From the NCBI GenBank assembly GCA_950295325.1, contig OX485805.1, positions 33,841,501 through 33,905,500 on the forward strand: a stretch of DNA of 64,000 bases. The letters are read 5' to 3'. Positions within the stretch are counted from its first letter, which is position 1. Every line of letters starts with the position of its first letter. The notes under the pieces were generated by a model. That model had not been told where the DNA came from, made no database searches, and saw nothing but the letters and a program-made list of their open reading frames with translations. The DNA is from Polytrichum commune (Eukaryota > Streptophyta > Polytrichopsida > Polytrichales > Polytrichaceae). The position numbers and the translations under genes are program-made. Shown here piece after piece: positions 44,744 to 58,300 of the stretch.

Positions 44744-46374
44744 TCAATGAGGGTGTTTAAAGGCTCCGTATCGCCGGTTGAGAGGCTTGTTGTACCTTGC
44801 GTTGCTTAAATATAGACCTTGACAATGTTGCCAATACAATAAGGAAAATGCCACCGAAAAGAATCCAACTCCAACACCAATTAGAAAGCCCGGCAAGGAG
44901 ATGATGTCTTCATAAGAAACCACCTCCTTCAAGACATGTGGCTCCGGAGCTTGTGGTGTCGAGTTGCATAATCGATGGATCACCTCTCCACAAAGCCCAT
45001 CGTTTCCCGGAAGGTAGGAAGTGTTTGGAAACCCCGAGAATTGGTGACCTGTAGGTATAGGTCCGCTTAGATTGTTGAAAGACACATTGAAGATTTCAAG
45101 AAACGTTAGACTTCTCAAATTGGAAGGAATCTCCCCAGTGAGATTGTTGCAAGAGAAATCCAATCTTTCGAGTTGTGACATGTTTCCTAAGCTTGTAGGA
45201 ATATTGCCGGTGAGTTTGTTGTTGGACAAATATAAGTACAACAATCCGCTCAATTCCATGATGCTTGGAGGAATGTCGCCTGTGAGAGCATTGGAGGATA
45301 AATCCATGTATGTGGTAGTTAAAAGAATATAGGTATATTCTAGTGTTCCAATGTCGACATGTTGAACCAAGGTGAAGCCATTCAAGCCACCTAGATTTGA
45401 GGATCTAACTTTATAGCCCAACAAAGAATGAAGGTCTAAAGGGATTGAACCTGTGAGGGAATTGAATGACAAGTCTAGCACTTGAAGGCTTTTGAGCCTC
45501 GTAATCCATAGAGGAATTGGGCCTATCAACTTGTTATGTGCAAGGGTCAAAACACGTAGAGCATTAAGAGTGTTAGTTGCAACTTGCGGCTCTAATCCTA
45601 AACAAATGTCCCCAGTAAGTTGGTTATGACTAAGATCAATTAGGACAATACTAGAATTTTTGGTTCCAAAATCTAGGGGAATAGGTCCTGTGATTTGGTT
45701 GCTTGTTGCTGAAAAATACTCTAAAGCCTCAAATAGGCTAAAGTCTAGTTGAAGTGGCCCATAGAAAAGGTTCCCCCCAATCCGAAGTGTTTGTAATCCC
45801 TTGCCCCAATCTGTGCTATAAAGATTGGATAGAAACAATGAGACACTACTATTGAGGTAGTTATCTGATATATCCAAGTAAGACACAGAGTATGAGTTGT
45901 AGTTTCTAGGTGATGCCAAGGGAAATTTGCCTGTGAACATGTTATTTGATAGGTCTAGATAATCTAATAGTTGCCATTGAAAAATGAAATCTGGTATCAT
46001 TCCCAATAGACGATTTCCACTTAGATCCAAGTGGCTAATAATGCTGAGATTGCCGAATTCGTTGGGGATAGGGCCTGTAAGGCAATTGTTTGATAGGATT
46101 ACTGCCTGATCATTTATAAATGGTGGAGGATTTGATAAAGGAGGAATGGGACCGGTTAAGTTGTTGAATGAAAGATCTAAGAAAGCAAACGAAAGCTTTC
46201 CAAGGCAGGTAGGGATGCTCCCACTCAAGTAAGTTCCGGTCAACGATAATTCGGTAAGATCAGTGAGGTTGCAAAACGATGAAGGGATTGTATTCTTATC
46301 AATACTGAAGTCGTTGTTGCTCAAGTCTATATATGTTAGTGTGTTGAGCGATCCAAGTGTCTTTGGAATAACAC
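44744..46374 (-). CDS. RLP gene B last exon: LRRs, island, LRRCT, TM helix, tail
   Basis: It starts GVIPKTLGSLNTL after a CTACAG acceptor and is open for 543 codons. Like gene A it has the island (GYKVRSSNLGGLNG to YTYILLTTTYM), NDGLCGEVIHRLC, LPGFLIGVGVGFFSVAFSLL and a tail ending YGAFKHPH. The most visible differences from gene A are in the island and in the loop after GPIPPLSN, outside the regular LRR cores. Confidence 0.9.
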
Positions 46375-49300
46375 CTGTAGAAAAAACACATAATCAATTA
46401 TCAAACTCAAGTATCAAATTAACTGGAAGAAAGTATATGAAAGACATGTCATGGAATGCTTCCCCCAATGCACCATTATAGAATGTATTTGGATCAAACC
46501 TCGACACCAACATGCACTAGAGAGTTACGGAACATGAAGAGTTTTATATGCAAATCAACCAACTCTTGACTAAAACTATGGTTTCAATGAAGAATAACTC
46601 TATTGGCTTAAATGACGGTCATCAATGCGTAAAATGTATCTTCTTCTCCTTTTTTTTCTTTTTTTTTCTTCATAAGTCAAATGCATTTCTATTGAGAAGC
46701 CTAGAAGAGATTGTGATATCATCAAGAAGCTATTGCTTATTTTTCCCTAGTAAATAGAACTTATGGATAAACTTTCCACCCTTTCCATAACTTAAAATAT
46801 CAATGTCACAAACCTTACAAAATGAAGGTTTAATTATGACACTCCTAATATGCACTAGGTCTACTTGGAGGAGGCCACACGGCTTGGTGACATCAACATT
46901 CTATTTCTGCTTCTTAATGGAAACACCTTTGGTCCCATTTCCTTAACATAAGCATCACACCCAAATTAAGTAATAAAATCCACAAAAGTCTATGGATTTC
47001 ATAGCAAAAGATATGATGTTAATGACATAATGTCGTAAAATGAGATTCAAACAAATTTGCATGGCCCATCGTATTTTATGTGTGGATCGAAAATTAGGAT
47101 GGCTACTCAATGAATAAAATGATTATTCAAATCTAGAATGATAAAACTTTCTACAAATATTAGTATTTTGGATAATGTTGATATTCTATTCCAATCGACA
47201 ATAATTCATGTTCATGTAGAATATTTTCTCTTCATATTTCATAGATTTGATTAGACAATATTATGGACTCAAAAATGATATGTGTTAGGATAAGAGGCAT
47301 TGACCATAATTATCATGGTATGTCAATATTGTTGTGGTCCATAGTGATACGTGTGAAAGGTGCATCTATAGGCTTCAATACATCAAGCTTCACAATTCAT
47401 TTTCCTCATTGGATTTCAAATTAAATATTGAATAAGTTTGAGTTGATTATGAACTCTCCTTTCAACTTTGTTTAAACATTTAAGGGAAGTTCATGCCCAA
47501 TTCAATTCTTTATCCTAATCAAGCACCTAGATTTGAGGCGTGTGTAGTTAGGTGTAGATGGGACACCAACAAGACACGTGGTCAAATCAAACAAAGATTG
47601 GATGACATGCTTGAAATTTGCATACCATTCTAGGCTCAACAAACAACAAAATTGGGGGGGACCCAAGTTATTTTATGTCTTAGCATCTAAAACAAATAGT
47701 AAGATTGTAGCAATTTTTGAATTTGTCAAACTTTATAACTAGTTTGAAATACATATAATAAATATATTCGACAAATATGGTTTTTTGTTAGTATATATAC
47801 ATGCCAAGATCTTAAAATGACAATATGTACCTGATATGTTGTTCCCCGCAATAGAAAGATAGTACAATTGAGAACAATTTCCAATGCTTGGAGGAATTGT
47901 ACCTAGATCACCCCTCAATATTGGTTAAAGTGCTCAAGTGAAATGATTCCTCCAAAAAAATGTTAACTTATATTGATGTACTTTCTAACTATCATTATGG
48001 CAATTGACTCCTAAAATTACAACTTTGTCGCAAGCTCATGAAATGATTTTTACAACCTTACTAAAATTCCACTAAGAAATTTGTTTCATGACATTGAATT
48101 ATTCATTGTTTATCAATGTAGACAATGAATACAATATGATGTTAATTTGATGTAGGGTTATAGATATCAAATGTTCATTTTAATCTTATTTTCTAGCATA
48201 AAGATAATAGTATAATAAGTTTTATGAGCAAATCAAAATCTACACATCGTATAGTTGATTATAACTTAGATTTTAATTATTTCATTTAAGCTAACTGTGA
48301 GTTCTAATTTTCAAGTTGTTAAGTTCTACTTAGTTTTTTATATATGCACGTGTTTTAATTGGTATACTCTTCGATATTAATCATCTAGTGCACATTAATG
48401 TGAAAAAAATTCAAATGTTTGAGTATTACATGGCTTACCCGTGAGTTGGTTTTCCTCTAAATGAAGGGTTTGGAGTTGCTTCAAATCACCAATACTTGAA
48501 GGAATACTACCATTTAGATGATTGTGACTAACATCCAAGTATGTGAGATTTTGGCACCACCCAATATTGGGAGGAATATTCCCTATGATCAATTTCAACG
48601 AGCTTCAAGTTAGATTTTGCCTCATTAGTACAAGTATCAAGTGGTTATAATAGCTTCCATGAAAAATACACAATGCGGATCTATCTCTCTCCCTCTCTTC
48701 CTCTCAGTCCGCATGTTAGTTTCAATACGCAAGTAAGTAAAGGAGAAGTAGAATCACTTAAGTTGCAAAGAAAAGCACATGATGAGAAGGGAAAATATGA
48801 TAGGTAGGCAAAATAAAATATCATCATGCATTATGAAAACTTTTTATCAAAAACATTGTCTTGGTTGCATTGGATGCTAAGTTATAAAATCTCAAAATAA
48901 AGATGAATTTGTTAAGTCATGAAGTCCTTGACCCCTCATTAAAGTTTTTCTTTGTACTATTATGAATATAAAATTAGATAAGAATGTATATGCTTATTTA
49001 GAAGCTGACCCATATTGGAGAGATAGAGATGCAATATTTTAGATTTGGATAATTATCCCAATGCTAGAGGTATGATAGCTATTTAAAAATCCAACACCTT
49101 TTCAATAACCAAGGTTATAAGTATTGTACATGACGACAATTTTTTTGAGTATTCTAGAATTAGTGATAACAATGCATCAAATATGTAGAATTAGGTAATA
49201 TAAATTAAGTACATAATTACATGTACATTTCTTTTGAAATGTTTGATGCGGCTCTTGAATATATATTCTTAATCTATTCATCATGTAACAATCTTATACA

Positions 49301-52300
49301 AATTTCTATACTACTCATGAGGGGAGTAAATTTTGCAACCCCACTCTCTCTTTGAATGTTCGCCAAGTGACAGTTGAAAATTTGGGTAGTAAAGAGGCAA
49401 ATGATATGTAGCCACTTTCACCAAGTGGGGTTGAAACTTTTTCGCTCATTTATACTTCAAAACATCCACGAAGAATGATTCACAACCTCAACATCTAAAA
49501 CAAATAATAAGACTGTAACAGTTTTTGAATTGCCAAAATTTTATAAGTGGTTTGAAATATATATAATTAATACATTCAACAAAAAAAATTTGGGTTAGTA
49601 TATATACATGTCAAGATCTTAAAATGTCTATATTTATTTTAATTGGTGTTAATCATAGTAGAAAGATATTGCAATTGAGAACAATTTCCGATGGTTGGAG
49701 GAATTATTCCTAGACAACCCCTCAATATTGGTTAAAGTGGTCAAGTGTAATGATACTTCCAAAAAAATGTTGAATTATATTGATGTACTTTCTAACTATC
49801 ATTATGGTTATTCATTCCTAAAATTACAAATTTATCACAAGCTCATGAAATGATTGTTTGAAACGTACTAAGATTCTTGTAATTTTTTTGTTTCATGACA
49901 TTCAATTATTCATTATTTATCAAAGTAGATAATGAATACAATATGATGTTAATTTGATGTAGAATTATAGATATTAAACCTTTTCATTTTGATTCATGAT
50001 TTTGTTTTATAAATATCAAATGTTCAATTTAATTCTATCTTTAGCTTAAACAAAAAATTAGTCAAGATAATAGTATAATAAGTTCTATGAGCAATTCAAA
50101 ATCTACACATCATATAGTTGACTTTTAGTTAGATTTATATTGTTTCATTTTAGCTAACTTTGAATTCCAACTTTCAAGTTGTTAAAGTTCAACTTATTTT
50201 TTTATATATGCATGTGTCTTAATTGGTATACTCTTTGATAATAATCATTATGTGCACATCAATGTGAAAAAAAATTCAAATATGTTTGAGTATTACATTC
50301 TTTACCTGTAAGTTGGTTGTTATAAAAATCTAGGGTTTGGAGTTGCTTCAAATCACCAATACTTGAAGGAATACTACCAATTAGATTGTTGCCATCAATA
50401 TCCAAGTATGTGAGATTTTGGCACCACCCAATATCGGGAGGAATATTCCCTGTGATCAAATTCCATGAGCTTCAAGTTAGATTTTATCCCATTAGTACGA
50501 GTATCAAGTGGTTATAATAGCAGCCATGAAAAATACATAATGCGGATCTATCTCTCTCCCTCTCTTTCTCTCTGTCCACATGTAAGTTTCAATAAGCAAG
50601 TAAGTAAGTAAAACAGAAGTAAAATCACTTAAATTGCAAAGAAAAGCACATGATGAGAAGGAAACATATTGTAGGTAAGCGAAACAATCTATCACCATGC
50701 ATTATGAAAACTTTTCATCAAAAGCATTGCCTTGGTTGCATTAGATGCTAACTTATAAAATCTTAAAATAAAGATGAATTTGTTAAGTCATGAAATCCTT
50801 GACCCCTAATTAAAGTTTTTCCTTGTACTATTATGAATGTAAAATTAGATAAGAATTTATATGATTATCTATAAGCTTACTCATATTGGAGAGATAGAGA
50901 TGCAATATTTTAAATTTTGGATAACTATCCCAATGCTAGAGGAATGATAGGTATTTAAAAATCCAACACCTTTTCAGTACCCAAGGTTATAAGTATTATA
51001 CATGAAGACACATTTATGTGTTACGTACATCAACCCAATTTCTTTGAGTATTATAGAATTAGTGATGACAACGCATCAATATATGTAAAGTTAGGTAATA
51101 TATATAATCTACATAATTATATGTATATATTTTTTGAAATGTTTGATGTTGCTCTTAAATATATATTTTTAATCTAATTCATCCTATAGCAATCTTATGC
51201 AAATTTCTATACTACTTATGAGGAGAGTAAACTTTGCAACCTCACATTCTCTTTGAATGTTTGGCAAGTGACAATTGAGCATTTGGGTAGTCAAGGGGCA
51301 AATGAAACCTCGGGGGAGGGGGGGGTAGTCATTGGTTGGAGTAGCAATATAGGTGCGAACAAATGATAGGGTATTTTAAAAACATGGGAGCTAAAAATTA
51401 TAAATCGACTTAAGAGTATTATAGGGCATCAAAAATGGCAGTGGACATCTTTAAAGTACTATAGGGTATGGAATAATAGGTAATTTGGAATTATAAGTAA
51501 TGCAAGCCATTTTTCTACTAACCCAAAGTAGAAATTTACATAATGATAGCATGTGAAAAAGAGAAGAAAATTGAAAGTAATACCACCCTATAAAATGATG
51601 GTTGTTCGCACCTATATCCTTAACTTTTTAACACACTGCCCCCCCCAAGAATGAAACCTAGACACTTTCACCAAGTGGGGTTGAAACTTTGTGGCCCATT
51701 TATAGTTCAAGTAAACTTATGTCATAGCATCAATGAATAATGATTCACAACCTTAGCATCTAAAACAAATAGTAAGATTGTAGCAATTTTTGAATTTGTC
51801 AAACTTTATAACTAGTTTGAAATACATATAATAAATATATTCGACAAATAAGGTTTTTTGTTAGTATGTATACATGCCAAGATCTTAAAATGACAATATG
51901 TACCTGATATGTTGTTCCCCGCAATAGAAAGATATTGCAATTGAGAACAATTTCCAATGCTTGGAGGAATTGTACCTAGATCACCCCTCAATATTGGTTA
52001 AAGTGCTCAAGTGAAATGATTCCTCCAAAAAAATGTTGACTTATATTGATGTACTTTCTAACTATCATTATGGCAATTGACTCCTAAAATTACAACTTTG
52101 TCGCAAGCTCATGAAATGATTTTTACAACCTTACTAAAATTCCACTAAGAAATTTGTTTCATGACATTGAATTATTCATTGTTTATCAATGTAGACAATG
52201 AATACAATATGATGTTAATTTGATGTAGGGTTATAGATATCAAATGTTCATTTTAATCTTATTTTCTAGCATAAAGATAATAGTATAATAATTTTTATGA

Positions 52301-55300
52301 GCAAATCAAAATCTACACATCGTATAGTTGATTTTTACTTAGATTTTAATTGTTTCATTTAAGTTAATTTCGAATTTCAATTTTCAAGTTGTTAACGTCT
52401 ACTTAGTTTTTTATATATGCACGTGTTTTAATTGGTATACTCTTCGATATTAATCATTTAGTGCACATTAATGTGAAAAAAATTCAAATGTTTGAGTATT
52501 ACATGGCTTACCCGTGAGTTGGTTTTCCTCTAAATGAAGGGTTTGGAGTTGCTTCAAATCACCAATACTTGAAGGAATACTACCATTTAGATGATTGTGA
52601 CTAACATCCAAGTATGTGAGATTTTGGCACCACCCAATATTGGGAGGAATATTCCCTATGATCAATTTCAACGAGCTTCAAGTTAGATTTTGCCTCATTA
52701 GTACAAGTATCAAGTGGTTATAATAGCTTCCATGAAAAATACACAATGCGGATCTATCTCTCTCCCTCTCTTCCTCTCAGTCCGCATGTTAGTTTCAATA
52801 CGCAAGTAAGTAAAGGAGAAGTAGAATCACTTAAGTTGCAAAGAAAAGCACATGATGAGAAGGAAACATATTGTAGGTAGGCGAAATAATTTATCACCAT
52901 GCATTATGAAAACTTTTCATCAAAAACATTGCCTTGGTTGCATTGGATGCCAACTTATAAAATCTCAAAATAAGGATGAATTTGTTAAGTCATGATGTCC
53001 TTGACCCCTCATTAAATTATTTTTTTGTAATATTAGATAAGAATTTATATGATTATCTATAAGCTGACTCATATTGGAGAGATAGAGATGCAATATTTTA
53101 CATTTGGATAATTATCCCAATGCTTGAGGAATGATAGCTATTTAAAAATCCATAACCTTTTCAATAGCCAAGGTTATAAGTATTATACCTGGAGACAAAT
53201 TCTTTGAGTATTCTAGAATTAGTGATGACCATGCACCAAATATGTAGAATTAGGTAATATAAATTGAATACATAATAACGTGTACATTTCTTTTGAAATT
53301 TTTGATGCGGCTCTTAAATATGTATATTTTAATTTATTTCATCCTATAAAAATCTCATACAACTTTCTATACAATTCATGAGGGGAGTAAACTTTGCAAC
53401 CTCACGTTCTCTTTGAATGTTCGGCAAGGGACAATTCAGCATTTGGGTAGTCAAGGGGCAAATGATATCTAGCCACTTTCACCAAGTGGGGTTCAAATTT
53501 TGTTGCCCATTTATACTTCAAGTAAACTTATTTCATTACATCAATGAAGAATGATTGAAAACCTTAGCGGCAAAAACAAATGCCAAGATTGTAGCCATTT
53601 TTGAATTTGCCAAACTTTTATAAGTGCTTGGAATTATATGCAAATAATGTATTCAAGAACAAAGTTTTTTTTCCCTTAGCGTATATATATTTCAAGATCT
53701 AAAAATATTTATATTTACTTGAGATGGTCTTAAGCGTAATAAGAAGATATTGCAATTGAGAACAATTTCCAATGGTTGGAGGAATTATACCTATATCACC
53801 TCTCAATATTGGTTAAAGTGCTCAAGTGTAATGATTCTTCCAAAGAAATGTTGAATTATACCGATGTACTTTCTAACTATCATTATGGTTATTGACTCCT
53901 TAAATTACGACTTTGTCACAAGCTCATGAAATTATTTTTTAAAACTTACTAAGATTCCAGTATTAAATTTGTCTCATGACATTCAACTATTCATTGTTGA
54001 TCAAAGTAGACAATGAAAATAATATGATGTTAATTTGATGTAGAGTTATAGATATTAAACCATTTCATTTTGATTCATCGTTTTGTTTTATAAATATCAA
54101 ATGTTCAATTTAATCCTATTTTAAGCATAATTATCTTTAGTCAAGATAAGAGTATAATAAGTTCTATGAGCAATTCAAATTCTACACATCGTATAGTCAA
54201 TGTTTACTTAGATTTAAATTGTTTCATTTAAGCTAACTTCGAATTTCATTTCTCAAGTTCTGTAGTTTAAGTTACTTCTTATATAAGCATGTGTTTTAAT
54301 TGATATACTCTCTACGTTAGTATCAATTAGCAAGTAAGTAGAGAAGAAGTAGAAACACTTGAATTGGGAAGAAAACCACATGATGCGAAGGGTAAATAAT
54401 CACATGAAGTTGGTATCCAACTTGATGTGCAAAGAATCAACAATGTTAGAGTCTTCCAATAGGTGATCTAAGGTGTCACTCTTGGAGCTTCATATAGTTT
54501 TCTAATATTTCCGCTGCTCCAGGTTTCAAAATTTTACTACTATACATGACTCAAATAGATAGGGAATCAGTTCTATAAAAGAAATCCTATACACTAATGG
54601 TAGAGTTCTTATTCTTTTGTAAGAACCTATAGCAGTCAGGTGTACTACTTCCAAATTGTGATGCATATAAATTGAAATCAACAGTTTTTTTTTTGAGTCC
54701 ATGAATCCATATTAATATTGAATTGAAATCGATAAGCTTGAAAGGCCACAATCATTCATTTTATTAGTACACTAATGCATTTTGACTGTGTTAATGTCAA
54801 CTTATTGAGCACAATAATGTCACAAATATGACATTTTCTCAATGGAAACTTAGAATATCACAAAGTTGACAAAACTTGTGACATTATATCCACTGGATTC
54901 CAATACATGATTTATGCTACTTAGTGCCCTTGCATACTAAAACACAAGACTAATATCCATCCAAAGTATCCCAATGTGCTATTATAAACGTCATAAATGT
55001 AGATGGTTTTAATGTAAAGAAGTTATTTATGTTGACAAATGGAATCATATTGGCAATTAGCGGGCATGACATTTTGAGATCTCTAGGCATCTAGTTTAGG
55101 CCCTTCGCACATAGTGTATGTGACACTAAATACCATAAACGGTGTAGTGGAAGTTGCGTGTATTCTAAGTTGACCATCTACACATGGGTCTTTGACGAAT
55201 TGGGTTAGATAAACTACTCACCTGTAAACCCATTGACACTGAGGTCGAGTGAGTGGAGAGATGTACAATTTCCTAGTGAAGCTGGAATTGAACCTAATGG

Positions 55301-58300
55301 AATACATGGAGCATCTTGTGTTAGTATCTTACTTTGCAAGCTTATGATCAAAATATAACTTATGGGAAGGTGAAATTTTATAGAATATTATAGTAATGTA
55401 CTCACCTTATGATAGTAATAATTGTTTGTGTATTAGATCAATGGCCTTGTATACATATGCTGTGGGCTTTGAAAATAACTTTGCCTCGTGGCCATTACTT
55501 TTAACTATAATTATGGGTATTCCTTGTGTTGATTAGTAGTAGCATGTGTTTTATATTCATTTGATATTTCTTCGGTTTTTGCATGCTTCTACTTTTTCTT
55601 AGAACATAGTCAAATCTTTGAAGGTTTCTACAAATGTTCATTGAACACAAATAACCTTGCCCACCTACCAATTCAAATGTGAAGAGCAATTAACACATCG
55701 TACATGACTTGTGAGGCATGTGTGGGTCTTATATGGTCACTCTTCTTAATATGTCACCTATGTTATGAGTGGTATATATGGCAAGGATGGACACCAACAA
55801 GACATGTGTTACATGACCCTTAAAGGAAATGAGGACTTTCCGATTTGGACGCTTACAACATTTGCATCTCTAACTTCGATGCAAACACTTGACACGACAA
55901 CCTACTCGAGGATATGCTAGCACTAATTGGATGAAACAATTAATGTTCTTTTAATTAACAGTCAACATTGGCGTTGGAGTTGGAAATGCTCGCAATGAAA
56001 GGAAAGTGATTCCAGAAATTCAGGAAGCCATAAAGCTTACGAGACCAAGAATACATGAACATGGTGTCAAACATGCTAATATCCTAGCTAGAGCAACGGA
56101 GTGCATTATTAATTAGGCTCCGCAAAATAGAGGCAACTGGATGGTCATCAAGATCATCAACTGGATGGTCCAGTTGAAAGAGAGACAGAGCTGGGCATAG
56201 AAGAGACCGACACACACACAGGGACGCAACATTCATCAGCACTCAGAAAGCTCCGACATTCTTACCATTCAGACCGATGCTTTTGGAATACAAGGCTCTG
56301 CCGAAAAGCCAAACTTACTAAGATTTCAGTAAGATTTTTGTTTCATGACATTTAATTATTCATTATTTATCAAAGTAGATAATGAATACAATATGATGTT
56401 AATTTGATGTAGAATTATAGATATTAAACCTTTTCATTTTGATTCATGATTTTGTATTATAAATATCAAATGTTCAATTTCATCCTATCTTTAGCATAAA
56501 CAAACTTTTTAGTCAAGATAATAGTATAATAAGTTCTATGAGCAATTCAAAATCTACACAACGTATAATCGATTTTTACTTAGATTTAAATGGTTTGATT
56601 TTAGCTAACTTCAAATTCCAATTTTCAAGTTGCTTGGGGGGGGGGGGGTAGTCATTGGTTGGAGTAGCAATATACGTGCGAACAAATGATAGGGTATTTT
56701 AAAAACATGGGGACAAAAAACTATAAATGAACTTAAGAGTAATATAGGGTATCAAAAATGGCAGTGGACATCTTTAAAGTACTATAGGGTATGGAATAAT
56801 AGGTAATTTGGAATTATAAGTAATGCAAGCCATTTTTCTATTAACTCAAAGTAGAAAATTTTATAATGATAGCATGTGAAAAAAAGAAGAGAATTGAAAA
56901 TAATACCCCCTTATAAAATAGTGGTTGTTCACACCTATATCCTTAACTTTTTAACACACTGCCCCCCCCCCCCCGAGTCAAGTTGTTAAGGTCTACGTAG
57001 TTTTTTTTATATATGCACATGTTTTAATTGGTATAATCTCAGATAATAATCATCTAGTGCACATAAAGCTGGCAAAAATTCAAATGTTTGAGTATTACAT
57101 GGCTTACCCGTGAGTTCGTTTCCCATTAAATTAAGGGTTTGGAGTTGCTTCAAATCACCAATACTTGAAGGAATACTACCAATTAGATTGTTGCGATCAA
57201 CATCCAAGTATGTGAGATTTTGGCACCACCCAATATTGGGAGGAATATTCCCTGTGATCAAATTCAACGAACTTCAAGTTAGATTTTGCCTCATTAGTAC
57301 GAGTGTCAAGTGCTTATAATAACTTCGATGAACAATACACAATGCGGATCTATCTCTCTCCCTCTCTTCCTCTCAGTCCGCATGTTAGTTTCAATACGCA
57401 AGTAAGTAAAGGAGAAGTAGAATCACTTAAATTCCAATTCAAAGAAAAGCACATGATGAGAAGGAAACATATTGTAGGTAGGCGAAATAATCTATCACCA
57501 TGCATTATGAAAACTTTTCATCAAAAGCATTGTCTTGGTTGCATTGGATGCCAACTTATAAAATCTCAAAATAAGGATGAATTTGTTAAGTCATGAAGTC
57601 CTTGACCCCTAATTAAAGCATTTTTTTGTACTATTATGAATGTAAAATTAGGTATGAATTTATATGCTTATCTATAAGCTGACCCATATTGGAGAGATAG
57701 GGATGCAATATTTTACATTTGGAAAATTATCCCAATGCTAAAGGAACAATAGCTATTTAAAAATCCATAACCTTTTCAATAGCCAAGGTTATAAGTATTG
57801 TAGATGAAGACAAATTCTTTGAGTATTCTAGGATTAGTGATGACACTGCACCAAATATGTAAAATTAGGTTATATAAATAAACTACATAATTACATGTAC
57901 ATTTCTTTTGAAATTTTTGATGCGGCTCTTAAATATACTTTTTTAATCTAGTCATCCTATAACAATCTTATACAACTTTCTATACTTCTCATGAGCGGAG
58001 TGAACTCTGCAACCTCACTTTCTCTTTCAATGTTCGTCAAGTGACAATTGAGCATTTGGGTTGTCAAGGGGCAAAGGATATCTAGCCACTTTCACCAAGT
58101 GGGGTTCAAATTTTGTCGCCCATTTATACTCTAAGTAAACTTATTTCATTACATCAATGAAGAATGATCGAAAACCTTAGCGGCAAAAACAAATGCCAAG
58201 ATTGTAGCCATTTTTGAATTTGCCAAACTTTTATAAGTGCTTGGAATTATATGCAATTAATGTATTCCACAACAAAGTTTTTTTCTCCCTTAGTGTGTAT

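Noticed and set aside
49621-49710. Treating the 72-bp exon as coding in gene B
   Set aside because: Donor GT is lost and a stop is in frame, so it is listed as a dead exon instead.
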